Of a stretch of DNA of 64,000 bases, positions 30,390 through 42,985 are shown piece after piece (within the stretch, counting starts at the first letter, position 1; every line of letters begins with the position of its first letter). The notes beneath the pieces are model-generated. The model saw only the letters and a program-made list of their open reading frames with translations, did no database searches and had not been told where the DNA came from. Location: assembly GCF_000003815.2 (NCBI RefSeq), contig NC_049996.1, positions 8,703,310-8,767,309 on the forward strand. Direction: 5' to 3'. Made by a program: the position numbers and the translations under genes. This DNA is from Branchiostoma floridae. Lineage: Eukaryota; Chordata; Leptocardii; Amphioxiformes; Branchiostomatidae.

Positions 30390-30756
30390 TAGTCTCTACC
30401 AGACTGACCTCGCTATATAGGGAGAAAATATTGCCAGAGAAGTTTTGCTACCAGAGGAGTTGGCCGAAGGGGGAACATTTAGCCTCTACCAGGCTCCGCG
30501 GATCGGTGGTCTAATTGTAGAAATAATTGGACGAATAGACTCTATAGTACGCTAGGGGAGTTTAATAGCTGTCAGAAGAATACGTTTCCTCACCTAGTGT
30601 ACTCTAGACTAAATTTGTCCAATTTCTACAATTAGACCACCGATCCGCGGGGCCTGGTAGAGGCTAGGAACATTAACCTTAGGGCTAGCGTGAACTAAAT
30701 CCCCTGGCCAATTTCACGAATTCTACGATCCCCGTAGGAAGGCCTGATGGAGGCTA
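30390..30756. mobile_element. TAGCCTC-type MITE interrupted by a second MITE
   Basis: Starts tagtctctaccag and ends with a reversed tagcctccatcagg-like terminus. Without the inner insertion (30480-30666 plus one 8-bp duplication) it is about 172 bp and aligns with the uninterrupted copy at 42767-42984, sharing the blocks cttgctaccagaggagttgg (one base differs) and gaattctacg. Confidence 0.7.
30480..30666. mobile_element. hAT-like MITE, 187 bp, with 8-bp target duplication
   Basis: Termini tagcctctaccaggctccgc and (reversed) tagcctctaccaggccccgc, inverted repeats about 45 bp long. The 8-mer ggaacatt lies on both sides (30472-30479, 30667-30674). It is inserted into a related MITE. Confidence 0.88.
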
Positions 30757-33700
30757 CACATACACGTGGTGGAGACCTAGCTGTCTTGCTGCCAGTCTGA
30801 GTCTCTATCGGTGTCCTTAAAAATCTGATCGGTTCTCATTAATTTTCTCCCTCGTTGCATGTGGCCAACTGTCTCGCCGGTGCCTTTCCGGACACTGGGT
30901 AGCCGAGCAGAAACCTAGCGGTTCAAATGAACGATTTTTGTTGTACCTACACCCTTGTCATTTTGTCTTATCCCTTTAAAGGTTACGTCGGGTGAAATCC
31001 AAGGCCGTCGGTGGGGTGCGGGGACTGTTGTAGTCCAGTGGGAGGTTCCGATTTGAACAGTTAAACCGCAGCGTGTTTGCCTTGGACATTGTTGAACATA
31101 CAGTAGCCAGGAAATAGCCAGCGGTTACACAGTAATCGACTGGGTGCGACTATGCAGTGTTTTGCAACACTATCCTTGTCTTTGAACTACACCGCTATCT
31201 AACTGTAGCTAAGTGATAGAAAGCAGTATTGAGTAGTGCTGTCGATATAGTACCCTCTACTAATTGCTTTTACCACTAAAGGGAAGTCGTCTATAAAAAA
31301 CGTCGGAAAAAAGCACTTCTCTACATTTATATAGAGTAAGACTTTAAACAGGATGGTTGCTTTGAATCACCCCGTCCTCTACTTAAATTGGTCATTTCCT
31401 GTTGTTATATAATCATACATAAATCTAAGTTTGCTTATCATTCTCTACTGGTACATTTTTGCTACTACATATTTGCTCCTAGCCTCCATAGCAAGCTATA
31501 TCTATGCCATTTGTTTTCATGTTGTCTTATCAGATATATGTCTATATCTATATAGCCGGTATAACCGCCGTTCGGCGTAACACACCAGCTTCGCAGGCAC
31601 GCGGCGCGGCAGCAGCTGGTTATGTTACACTGAACGATTCGATTCATATGCAATGTTCCGATTATATGACAATTTTCTGAGCATTCTATGCCGTAGCTCT
31701 GCCAACGCAAAGCCTGTATATTTACAACTGTTGAACCTGTACATACTAGTATACACTAGACTTTGTAGATGTAGTAAGATGTCACATTCTTATATCACTT
31801 ATAGTGCGGTGGTTAGAAATGCTTTATCATCTTGACTGTTCTCTAGCCTGTAAGAGCACAAACATATAATAAAAGTATTAACCCATTCATTGATATTAGG
31901 TGTGGCAAAGGTAAATTTAAAAATCGTATGTTCGAATTCAGAAAGTTGATATACTATCATAAAATGACACATTATGCACGAAAAAAGGACCAGTCGCTCT
32001 GTATACATTTGTATATAAAATCTTACCCTCACCTTAGGAGCTCTTCAGTTACTAGTAGAAACGTGAAACCTCTTGGGTAAAATACACACACAGGAATCAA
32101 AACCATAATGAGACACACACCGTATGGGTCCACGTATCTTTGGTATATGTATCTATCGTAGTTCTCTTCTTAAATTCGCCAGTTTTCATGACTGTTCCAT
32201 ATATGGCTAGAAGAAGATTGGCGATATGATTGGTTATGACAAGGACATTGCTATGCGTATTCGTCTATTGCAAGAGTACAGATACTTAGTAGCTTGGCCC
32301 ATCGAAAAGCGACTCTAGACATCAGATCGCCTCACTTCGTATCCAATCAAATATACAATTTACACCCCATGGCCACACCATTGATCCCTCACAAAAAACG
32401 TCGTTTTAGCCACTTGAAACACTTACAAGAACAGTAACAAGGCCATTCCACGGCCATTGACTGCATTGTTCTGATCACTGATAAGTCAAAGGTCACGTTA
32501 CACCGCTTATCGAATTCGTGTCGCAGTTCGGTCCGCCTGACCTTAATCCCCGATGACAGACGGTTGTGCTTCTTTCCTGTGCGTCTTTCATGACGGGAGA
32601 TGCCAGTCTGGGCTCGTCGTTAGAACAACACGATCGTGTGTTGTGGGAGAGGTGTCCATAACACGGAAGGAGCGGGCTTTAATACCTTCTCACTGGGCTT
32701 CGTGTTCCTCTCATTTGCAAGACTCGATTAAAAATCGTTCTGCCAAAGCCGGTCATTGATCTGTGGTCAATGCAAGAAACTGACTGCACTCTGCGCCTTT
32801 CCCATATTGTAAAGCTATGGTTTAGTACCTTCCCCAAGAACGTTATGTTTGTGTGTTTGTGGACAGCATAACTCAGAAAGTTGTGCATAGAATTTGATGA
32901 CATTTTAGTAGTTGCTGACAAAACCAAGAAATGATCAAATCTTTGGTCCCCTAGCGGCTTTCTTAAGACAAGTGCTGCTCAGTTTTGACGTGTTCTGGAC
33001 TTGATATGGTCATGATTATGTCTACTCTAGTCTAAAAGCTAACTCTACACTGTAACTTGTTGGGTTCGACTTCTTTTCCTGAGACAGTGGAAGACGAAGG
33101 GTCCCACCTTTTCTATAAATGTATGTATGATGTAGTAATGTCCACCAGACCAATTGCATTCGACAGCAGACCAATTGCCATCGACACTATTCGCCCCCGC
33201 TGGCCCCTCTACTTCACTTAATCCCAAAGCTATATCAAATATTGGTTAACAAAGACATTCAGACAGTCAACACGGGATGATTGGAATATTTTCTATTCGC
33301 TTCTCAGACAAATCAATATACGGTAAACATTTCAGATGATTTCAGCCCGGTGAAAAACTCCGATGAATGGAATCTGTCTCGGAAACGCTCCTAAATCGAT
33401 AACTTTATCACAAACTCTTCAACATCCAGACGCCAAGAGCACAAAAGGAGTGTCAATATTAGTCGTATTCTTTCATGCTTTCGCATTGATTTTAACGCCA
33501 TTTAGTTTTGACAAAACTGACAAATGTGTCAACAGCCCTGACATGGCGACAGTGATTTCATTGTGGCAATATTTAGACTCAATTTCAGAACTGATGACTT
33601 GGCATGTTTTGGTAGCTGTACAGACAATGGAAATGAGATACGGACCGTAGAAAGGTATAATTGTGACATTTAAAGATAATCGCTTGATTATTGAGTGATT

Positions 33701-34475
33701 GGGAGTAGCACCCCTCCAGAAAACAAGTACTTTATCAACGTATTGCTGTCAAAATTGCACTTGATCGATGACTTTTTATCATCTAGAATTACTCGGTCCG
33801 AGTAAAGTTGTCAGGATGGTGGCATTAATGGTTTGATGGGTTTGTGTTTTGCCGTCGGTTGTTGCAACAATTCAGCAATTTCCTGAGTTACGTAAATACT
33901 AACGACGCTAATATTGGGGTTACTAAGATATTTATCATTGACGAGCGTCAACAGTTTGTTTTGCGATTAAAATCAGCGAAGGTACGGATATCGTTAGTTT
34001 TAATGAAGAGGCAAAATTAAAAAAAAATAGATGCAATATATTTTGAGGATTTGTCTCTCAACAAAAGAATAAACATTTATTGATTTCTTGGCTTTTTGTG
34101 AGGAACGTTTACAAGTACCTTGTCCGCGTGCAAGAGGCCTAGGTCATGGAAGGTTCATTATCATAGATTTATTCACTGGCCATCGCACGAGCCTTGCTTT
34201 TATGTGACAGGGACAGTTTTGGGGCGAAAAATACGCAAGACCCTCTAGAGGTCTTAATCCGAAGTACGTCCGAAGATCGTACGTAATGTGACATGGGTAT
34301 AACGGAGGCTGCATGGTAGCTCCTCTGCCAGTCCCGCAGCATCTCCGGTAGTCTATGGAGACGCTATTCAGCCATTCTTCTTGATGCCATAGGACTTCTA
34401 AGCAGGCTCTGACAGAACAGGATCTAAGAAAACCCTTTGTGTCGCAAGACAGCTGAACTTTGTCTCCCAAAAATG
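30757..34475. other. Intergenic, nothing recognised as a gene
   Basis: No exon with family resemblance on either strand. Short frames occur at the density expected for such sequence. Direct repeats begin near 34305. Confidence 0.5.
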
Positions 34476-34705
34476 TAGCCTGGATGCCAGACCCTACCCC
34501 GACCTGAGATATATATAAATATTTTTGAGATCGAGCTGGGGTCTGGCATCCAAGCTACCAGAAATGCCCATAGTTGCCCATCAATCACACGACGATCACA
34601 CGGCGTGTGTGACCACGCCCTAACAGAGGCTGCACAGTAGCTCTTCTGCCAGTGCCACAGCATCCCCGGTAGCCCATAGATACCCTAAGCAGTCATTCTT
34701 CTGGC
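34305..34705. repeat. Direct repeat pair around a small MITE
   Basis: gaggctgcatggtagctcct at about 34307 and gaggctgcacagtagctctt at about 34626 continue in parallel (ctgccagt, gcagcatc, ccggtag, cattcttct). The MITE at 34476-34557 sits between the copies. Confidence 0.7.
34476..34557. mobile_element. Short palindromic MITE, 82 bp
   Basis: tagcctggatgccagacc and its near complement ggtctggcatccaagcta bracket an AT core. Flanks caaaaatg and cagaaatg are an 8-bp duplication with one mismatch. Confidence 0.75.
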
Positions 34706-35269
34706 GCGTCGCTCCCTGCTACAGGCAATAATCCACACCTAATAAGAAGAACAAACACTCCAGCCGGGGCGAAACATGGCCACATTTCTACATGTCAATC
34801 TTCCCACAGGGATCGATCCCCATCGAGATGGTTTGGTGGCGGGAGACGTGTCGTGGGGCAGGAATGTTGGGCTGAGGACAGAGAGTACCGGGTACCGCCT
34901 GTCTGGCCAAAACACTTCTCTGACCACACCCAGGACTGCATACAGACATCACTACGGGTCTCGTTATATATATTATCAATCTTCTACCACTGTCCTACGA
35001 TCACAAACTAACTTACTGAATAAGGGCATCATTGAGGTAGCCCGATACCTATATCTTACAAAATTCAGCTTTCTTTGTACGGAAAAGACCTTCTCAGACC
35101 CTTGTGTTTCTGTCACAGCGTGCTTGAAAGTTTCTACATCAAACTCGAACGACGGCCTACAATAAATGTGTTCGCGTATACTCATAACCTTAACTTGTTC
35201 TTTGTATGCAATACTAATACCATAGACCCCCTTCCCATTGTACGAAATACTACGTTACACGGTTTCATA

Positions 35270-35460
35270 TGAACACACACGTACACATACATGGGTATAA
35301 ACATAACGTTACATATCTACACACCCAGACACATAAAGATACATATACACACACTTTCACACACACGCACACTAAAACACAAATGTGTGACAAACATACA
35401 CCTTGTATTTCATACGTTACAGGCACACACACACACACACATGCAAACACACAGAGACGC
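35270..35460. repeat. (CA)n-rich microsatellite region
   Basis: Interrupted CA/CACA tracts; overlapping open frames on both strands rich in Thr-His or Cys-Val are artefacts of the dinucleotide. Confidence 0.9.
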
Positions 35461-35674
35461 AATGCGCAACGATAGAATGCAGGAGCGATTGATTTCAACA
35501 TTCCAATAATCCACTTAAATGCGCTCCACTTGCTTCCATGTTAGTCCAAATTTGTAAATCCCACCTTAATCCTCCTGGTAGATGAAAACGCTTACACCTT
35601 TTTATTTACATGCGCGCTTGATAACCTTTGAACAATCTGGCTTAGGTACGTAGCCTGTAGACCACTCTAACGTT

Positions 35675-35890
35675 TCATTAATGATCTATAACATTGCCGG
35701 ATATGTTCCCACCGAAGTATTTCCAATAGAACTCCCGTTCTGTTCGATCACGTCAGATCGAACATGATTCGTGTTCTAAAACTCCAAATAGAACTTCGAA
35801 GTCTGGAAATTTTGAGGCCAAATTTGACCATCGTGACGCTTCACTAATGATCTATAACATTGCCGGATATGTTCCCACCAAAGTATTTCG
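35675..35890. repeat. Two direct copies of a 50-bp block
   Basis: aatgatctataacattgccg then gatatgttcccacc is at about 35680 and about 35846, with a divergent spacer rich in gttctg/gaac motifs. Confidence 0.75.
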
Positions 35891-36058
35891 CGATAGGAAA
35901 ACCTGTAGAAAGAGGAAATTGTGTGAGATATCAGAGAAAGCGATCTAATTTTCACTTTCCCTGGTCTGGGTGGCTTCCGGGGGTTCATCCTGGTGATGCG
36001 CTCTCATGAGTGAAGAAGGGGCTTTGGAGGAAAACGAGAAACTGAGCCCCAATTTCCT

Positions 36059-36365
36059 GGGCTCTCAGGTGGTTTGCGCACAGACCTAATCTCTAAACAG
36101 ATAGTAGTGCGATGGCAAACCCTTACGTTTTTCACCTGCTCTGGTTTTCACGTATACTAACGGTATAGTTGATATCACGGGGTACCATGTAGTCCATGCA
36201 CTGGACATGGTATTGTCTGGGCTCTCAGGTGGTTTGCGTACAGACCTAATCTCTAAACAGATAGAAGTGGGATGGCAAACTCTAACGTTTTTCACCTGCT
36301 CCGTTTTTATCTGACGTATGGTTGATATCACGGTATACTATGCAGCTCATGCATTGGTCATGGAT
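36059..36365. repeat. Tandem duplication, period 160 bp
   Basis: gggctctcaggtggtttgcg at 36059 and 36219, each followed by cacctaatct-like sequence, gatggcaaac, tttttcacctgctc and gttgatatcacgg. Confidence 0.85.
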
Positions 36366-39300
36366 GGTATAACGTTAGTCGTTTCTGCCTTAAAGTTACG
36401 GAAGTATTGAAATGTCAAATACAATAATAAGTCACAAATTCTATATCTGTTTATCACTGCTAAGAAGCAAAAGGAAGACGGATAGAAAGACTTGTACTCA
36501 CAGTAGCTTTTATATATGCATTTTGGTAACTCTTCATTTTCTGTGACCTGTACATGTTTTTGTAAGATCAGCGGCAAAGGAGAAAAGAGGACGATACGAA
36601 TGACCATATTTGGTCAGTCGTCTTTCTCCCCATACCCAAAAAGGTATGACAGCAAGCAAGACTACGTCATACAACCTCAAAGATGATCCGTTATGTATAT
36701 TCTCAGGAAACTTTTTATCCTGCTTTGAATACAACCCCTCCTAGGGGAGAATACCTCTGTTAGAATCATAGTTTGTACTTGACCGATACCACTTCCACTG
36801 TGCGCACGAACAGCATCTTAGACACTTTTACATATTGGTGGAATTAAATAATACCCGCAACACCCTCAACAGATGGCACGAACCGATTAGAGCAACCCGT
36901 TTTACTCTGCCCTGACATCAGGGGTGTCAAACGCCATGTTTCTCTTACATCAACTGCTCGGCAACAAGCAAAAGAGCAAGATAACGGCGTGAAAGAGCGG
37001 CACTTGTACACGGTAGATGTCAGCCCGCCGTCAAAGGTAGTAAACACAGTCCAACGACAGAAGAATGGTACCGCACAGAGGCTAAGTCAACACCCCGGCA
37101 TTAATAAGTAGTCGGGACCAGCATTTTTTCCTTGGCCTTATCACCGCTCGGACCCGTGTTCAAACTAATATATCAGAATATATGTCAGTCAGTGACGATT
37201 ATAAAGTGGTGGGGAGATTGAGCCAGATAGAGAGGCACAATATCGGAGGACAATAGACACAAGAGGGCGTTCCTAGCACTAGTGCAACGTGGGTCTGTGA
37301 TAAATTGTTCCTGTAGGGAGAGACTAAATAATGTTATCTGGGATGTCGGGGTAATATGCGCGTTCTTGTGGAGGGAAGACGGGAGGAGGGAAGTCCCGGC
37401 GTTCTCGAGCGGAGAGACGTTACTACGTGCGGGGATGTTCCTCTCGCCCGTCGGCAGCCCCACAACAAAGTCTTCCACTCCCGCCCACTCCCCCGCCGTC
37501 TGACGGGCATGTTTGCGTCTCGAGAACGTCGTTATTTGTACAGGTATGTGCCCGAATTTTCCCACTCAGACAAACACGAGCTTTTGTCGTCTTTCTGCAC
37601 AACAGCGCCTGTTTTTATAAACACGGAGCAATCCCCAGGCAAAATGAACTCCAAACTCATTGTCCAGGGCACAGTCACCTGTATGCAAAGCGAATTAACG
37701 GTCATAAGGTCAGGCCCAACTTGAGTACAACTTCTCTTAAAGGTTGCTGCAAGCGTCGGCGGTATCTCTGGAAAAATCAGTCCACTTTTTGCTAATTTGT
37801 GGGGAAGTCTATTAAATCTTAGTCGCACTATCTGGAGCCGCTTAGCTGGGTCTTTGTCGTCAACGAGCTGTGTAGGTAAACCCAGCGTTTCCACGCAAAC
37901 ACTGGATCAACACACGGCAAACAGGCGATAAGGGACACGTCAAAATACCAGACCTGCGCCATCGATTCGTATCGATTTGGCCGCTGTTCCTACCCGGGTG
38001 TCGGACGGTAAATAAGGCAGAAGGGGCAAAGTCGAGGGTCGCCCCCAAATATATTAAAGAGCCTCTCTTAAAAACGACAGCAACAAAATATTACTAGCCC
38101 GAACATTTAAAAAAACAGTCACAAATATCAGAATTAAAACTTTTTTTGCGATTTGTAGTCTCTAGAAGCATTTTTCCAGATATATATTGCGATTAGGGTA
38201 ATAGAGACACCCAAACACTTTTTTCATCCGAAATTCTTAGATATATTGTAGATCTTCAGTTGGAAAATGTGGACGATGTAGATATATAAGTTGAGGCTCT
38301 TGAATATGTGATAATTGTTATAGTTATATTAGCGCGTACCTAATCCAGTAACATTTTGTACTATTCTATTTCGTTGATTCGGCGGTTGAGGGTTGTCCAA
38401 ATAGCAATGTTTCCTCACTTTATATGATGGCAGAATTTGACTGTAAACATTATTCTTTTGCCATTTCGCATCTGCTTTAATCACAGCTAGGTGCTCCACA
38501 CCAAAAGTAGCCGCCACTTTTCATCGAGATAAGTCATGTCATTTATAGGTGCACTCAGTGGACCTTTTCCAGATTTTCCATTGAGTAAATTTCATGATGA
38601 ATGTTGAAAACTTCAAACGCTACACTAGCCCAAACGTTGAGATGGGAACGTGAACAAATTCTAGTCGAGCGTGCACCAGATGACGTCGGTAGCAGACATT
38701 CTTGCCATTTTTCTCTCTCCACTCGTCAAGATCAAACCTAGCACATATATTCCTCACACAATAGGAAATCATTCACATGAATCTAACCCAAACGTTGCCA
38801 CCTAAATATTCACAAACAGTCCTTGCAGGAGGCAAAGCTTTGCTCTTGTTCTCTTTTTCTGGTCCACAAAAGAATTTGACCAGAAACAAGTTACCGGGTC
38901 CCAACACAAAAAAGACATTTATATTTGGCGTGTCCTTTTGACACCTTATGACATTGACGAGCATGGTATGTACTTCAACAGAATTTCAAAGAAACTCTGA
39001 AGCTTGAAAGGATTTTTTAAAATCCTAGCTTTTTAAGTCTTAATTTTAACAAAGTACATTTCGTCGATACATGAACATTCATTGTATTTCAGCAAATTGT
39101 CAAAGACCTTCTGAAGATAGAAAGGAAGAATTCTCTATAATCTCTACTTTTTAAATCTGAATTTAGAAAAGGGTCTTCGTCGCTACATGAAAATTTCTAC
39201 AAGAGTTGACGAAATAAGCACTGATAAGAAAGACGGATGTGAATTTAAGAGCGGTGAAACGGAAGAATCTTTCCACCTTTACATGACTGATAATTTATCA

Positions 39301-39456
39301 CCATGATAAAGTGGCTTGTTGACGAAGTGATAAATGAAATTTACGCCGTAACTTGGTGATAAGAATGCCCGGATCTTTACATCACAGAAAGAATGCACTG
39401 CCATTTCGGTTGTCCTTAGATTTGTTGTATATATACGTATCGCGCTGATAATACGC
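36366..39456. other. Intergenic, no gene seen
   Basis: A GC- and CpG-richer patch at about 37370-37520 stands out from its surroundings, but no exon can be recognised there. Could be regulatory; nothing specific supports it. Confidence 0.4.
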
Positions 39457-39567
39457 CAAAAAGCAGTTACTCAAGAAACTGGATATGATTTTGAATTTCA
39501 AAAATAGCATATCCAGTTGCTTGAGTAACTGCTTTTTGGCATATCTTATTACCTGGATGTCTAACTT
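39457..39567. repeat. Hairpin copy of the TTACCTGGATGTCTAAC repeat
   Basis: gccaaaaagcagttactcaa and its complement around 39515-39541 form a stem of about 35 bp, followed by atatcttattacctggatgt and ctaac. The arm plus tail matches 7349-7412. Confidence 0.7.
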
Positions 39568-40045
39568 TCGTCGACACACTGAGAATAAAGTTATAAAAAC
39601 AGGACATATTTTTAATCTTACCACAACAAATAAACGTATCAGCATATAGTGACAAGACAGCCACTGTTGTTATGATATATATCATTACAGTCCCATACCT
39701 GCTGTCACTCGTAGTTTATTACGGCCATGAATGGGATGATCATTACCACAACATATATCGATGTTTTTATCACATTCAGATTATAAAAAATCAACTTGCA
39801 GGTCACAATAAAATCACACGAATTACGTGAGCATTTTCAGTGGTGTTGCACTTATTGAATACAAAACTAGTCAATCTTCAATTCTTACCACAATTTAGAA
39901 AGAGTTTGTTTGAAAAGTCAGATATTCCGACTATCTCTTATTGGTATGTACAAAATTTGGCGTCAAGCTCCAAATGTTTTTTTACTATCGTGGAGGTTTA
40001 TTCAGTATGATTTTTTTCTCAATATAGTAGACATAGATAGAAACC

Positions 40046-40137
40046 ATTTTTTTTGTCTTTCGCCGCGCTTCCGCGGCGAAAGGCAATCAGACCGATATTA
40101 GATTTCTGTCCGTCTGTCCGTCCGTCCGTCCGTCCGG
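40046..40137. repeat. GC hairpin followed by (GTCC)n microsatellite
   Basis: tttcgccgcgcttccgcggcgaaa is a palindrome around 40058-40081, followed at about 40107-40136 by repeated gtcc. Confidence 0.75.
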
Positions 40138-40142
40138 GTCGA

Positions 40143-40350
40143 CCATGCCATACCGTGCTAGCGAGATATTCTACCCTGTAGATTCGACGGTATGTAACGT
40201 TATGACATACGTATCGGCCTACCATGAATGTGCTGCTTGGTTTGCGGTCCATGCCATATCGTGCTAGCGAGATATTCTACCCTGCAGATTCGACGGTATG
40301 TAACGTTATGACATACGTATCGGCCTACCATGAATGTGCTGCTTGGTTTC
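40143..40350. repeat. Tandem duplication, period 106 bp
   Basis: ccatgccataccgtgctagc at 40143 and 40249; the copies differ at only a few positions and end tgctgcttggttt. A recent duplication. Confidence 0.9.
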
Positions 40351-41415
40351 TGTATGGCTTATAAGCAGGAATTTGCAGAGACGGATGTGAACGGTGAGGA
40401 TTTCTTCGTAAGATTGTATACAATTTATAAACTAACATGTTCGCTGTTTGGTTATAATAAAACAGACATTGTAGAGAACAGTTTGACATGTCATTTACTT
40501 TGTTTTATGGAAAATCACCGCTACAAAATCTAGAATTGTGTAAGATGCGTGCGCCGCATCTGACATGGTGTGGGAGGGGGGCGTATTCGGAAATTTCTTA
40601 CTCTAAGAAATTTCAGGCTATTTTCGTGTAACAAACTTCTTTCAGCAAAATAGTAGCCCTCGGATGCGTTGAAAATAGAATTACCCACATTTAATTTATA
40701 ATTTCGAAAGGGAAGATTCTGACCGAGCTCGACGGAGTGAGTCTGACGCGTGACGTCACGACTCCGTCAAGTAAAAGCATAATTGCGTTACTAAAAGAAA
40801 CGAAACGTTCCATTAAACATACCACGGACCTGTTTTAGTTTAAAATATCTACCTTTCACATGATCTTGCCATTAAAAAAAATATTTCCATTACTGTATAT
40901 GCCATGTTAATATTTTATGTTCAGTTGTTTATGGTGACAATACTTTGTTTGTTCTTGCAGAAATTCAGGACACATCTACTGATAAATTTGATTACTACAG
41001 TGCACTTTCATAAAACCCTGTTGTACTGTAACAGAGCCGTTCTTAACAGCGAAACAATCCGAATAAAGTTAACATCATTCATGCAGTTGTGTTATTATAC
41101 AGTTCAAGTAAAATATACTCTGTGAGAACCACTACCTTACTAAACAGTTATATAACCTAGCACTTGACCAAACTGTGCCAGAGCTGCCAACGTTGCAGAC
41201 TTGGCACCCACGCTTGACCAAACTATGCCAAACAATTTTACCTACACAATATAAGTAAGCGAAAGACTAGCTTTTTTCAGAAGCTCTTGTTTCTGATAAG
41301 ACTATGCTTGGGCGTCGTTCTAACTGTTCTGCATCGCACTTAAAGAAAGAAACTTTTCCATAAATTTTTGTAGAAAAGGAATGTATGAGTGATGTATATT
41401 TTGAACAACGTGTTG

Positions 41416-41432
41416 CCCCCCCCCCCCCCCCC
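41416..41432 (+). repeat. Poly-C tract, 17 bases
   Basis: Uninterrupted C run flanked by gttg and actttt. Confidence 0.95.
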
Positions 41433-41929
41433 ACTTTTCTTCACCTGTAACAATTTTACAACGCCATATGTTTGCACCAGGGCTTTCTTTGTACTTGCTC
41501 TATCGAGTTGTTTTTAATTGGCCTCTCAGCGGACACTTAAGTCCATTTCTTGTTGTTAATGGCGTGTCCTTTTCTGCAATCTTTGCTGAGTATTTGTTTT
41601 TCACACCGAATTAAAAGTTTGCAATGACTACATAATTACCGAGATATGTAATGGCGGCTTGTGTACTTAACCCACTACGGAGCCATCGCATGAAGTGGGG
41701 ATGCATACAGGCAAATTCCTGTACAGGACGGTACGTTATGTATACGAAGGGTGGAGATCTAAGTTCTAACTGCAAGAGGAACGTACGTTATGTATACCCG
41801 GGGGATGCCCTAGAAAGTTACCTTGCACAAGCAATCGTGGTAATGGTACGTGTTTATGACGTTATATTAAAGTGTTTTTTTGCGCTGTCAAAATCTTACC
41901 AAATCCAGCTACATTGTATTTGAGGACCT

Positions 41930-42215
41930 AGAATAAATACAGGCTATGAGATATGCTCTGAGAGAAGTACACAGGCCGTAGGGGCAGTAGGTTGTATCTA
42001 GCGCACGGTATTGGAAGACGGAGCCCAACCATCTCCTTCCACTGCCTTTTACCTCCCCAACCGAAGTCAGGCCTAAGTACCAATTTTTGCACCTGAGTGA
42101 TGAAAGTCGTGTAACGTGCTTTCTCCAAGAGCACAAGATCGGTAGCATGCCAGGATTCGAACCCGGGACCTCTGGGTTCTGGCTCAAGCACCCACACCTG
42201 TCTTACTACGGGTCC
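41930..42215 (-). mobile_element. tRNA-derived SINE with intact Pol III boxes
   Basis: On the minus strand an A box tagtaagacagg (42208-42197) and a perfect B box ggttcgaatcc (42163-42153) lie 45 bp apart, followed by a tRNA-unrelated body ending near 41930. The body recurs at 10640-10810. Confidence 0.65.
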
Positions 42216-42371
42216 GTCCCCTCCCTTTTCAACAAAAGCAGTGTCCTCAGCAGAACGACCATCGATCCCCGCACGACTGAATCGGACGTTGTAACGTTAT
42301 CACCGATAACGTGGCTGGCCGGGCACCTCTCTCAGATAAGCGTCGGACGGCCACTTGGCATTCCGCCACAC

Positions 42372-42573
42372 TAGCCTCTACCAGGCTCCTCAGGCTGCTG
42401 GAAAAATAGTACAAAATTTGCCAAATAGACGAAAAACACACCAGAGGAGTTTGTTGACCTTTATTAGGTCGCAAACTGTACTCCTCGACCAACCAACTCC
42501 TCTGGTGTGTTTACCGTCTATTTGGCCAATTTCTACTATTTTTCCAGCGACCTGGGGAGTCTGTTAGAGGCTA
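42372..42573. mobile_element. TAGCCTC-type MITE, 202 bp
   Basis: Begins tagcctctaccaggctcctc, ends with reversed tagcctctaacagactcccc. Inner arms (ctggaaaaatagta, accagaggagtt) also pair. No clear 8-bp duplication is left. A half-copy occurs at about 62575-62679. Confidence 0.75.
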
Positions 42574-42766
42574 ACTTTGTCAGACGTGGGTTTACCTTTT
42601 TTCCCGTGGGTGGGGAGGGGGCGAGACCCATCTACTGCAGTTCCGCATACCACAGCAGGAATGATACCACGTTTCCATGCCAACAGTTTTGTTTTCCTCT
42701 TTCCAAAGCGCGCTTACCGTTGCAGAACTTCTGTCGTGGGCGAAAGTGAGAAAGGCGTGAGTACGG

Positions 42767-42985
42767 TTGCCTCTAACAGGGCTGTTACTTTAAGTATGTA
42801 GAAAATAATTTGCCAGGAGAGTCTTGCTACCAGAGGAGTTGGCCAGCCTTCGGAAGGGAAACATTAGCCTTAGCGTGGACAATCTAGCCAATTTCCAGAT
42901 TTTTTGCCGAATTCTACGTCACGATTTTCAATGGTACCCAGGCTACGATTCCCGTACCCCCGTAGGACGGCCTAGTGGAGGCTAT
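42767..42985. mobile_element. Uninterrupted relative of the MITE at 30390-30756
   Basis: Shares cttgctaccagaggagttgg, ggaaacattagccttagcg, ccaatttc and gaattctacg with the outer element at 30390. Flanks gagtacgg and gtgtacgg are a likely 8-bp duplication with one mismatch. It preserves the empty site of the inner insertion. Confidence 0.7.

Noticed and set aside
35265-35509. Overlapping open frames on both strands in CA-rich DNA
   Set aside because: Composition artefact of the microsatellite.
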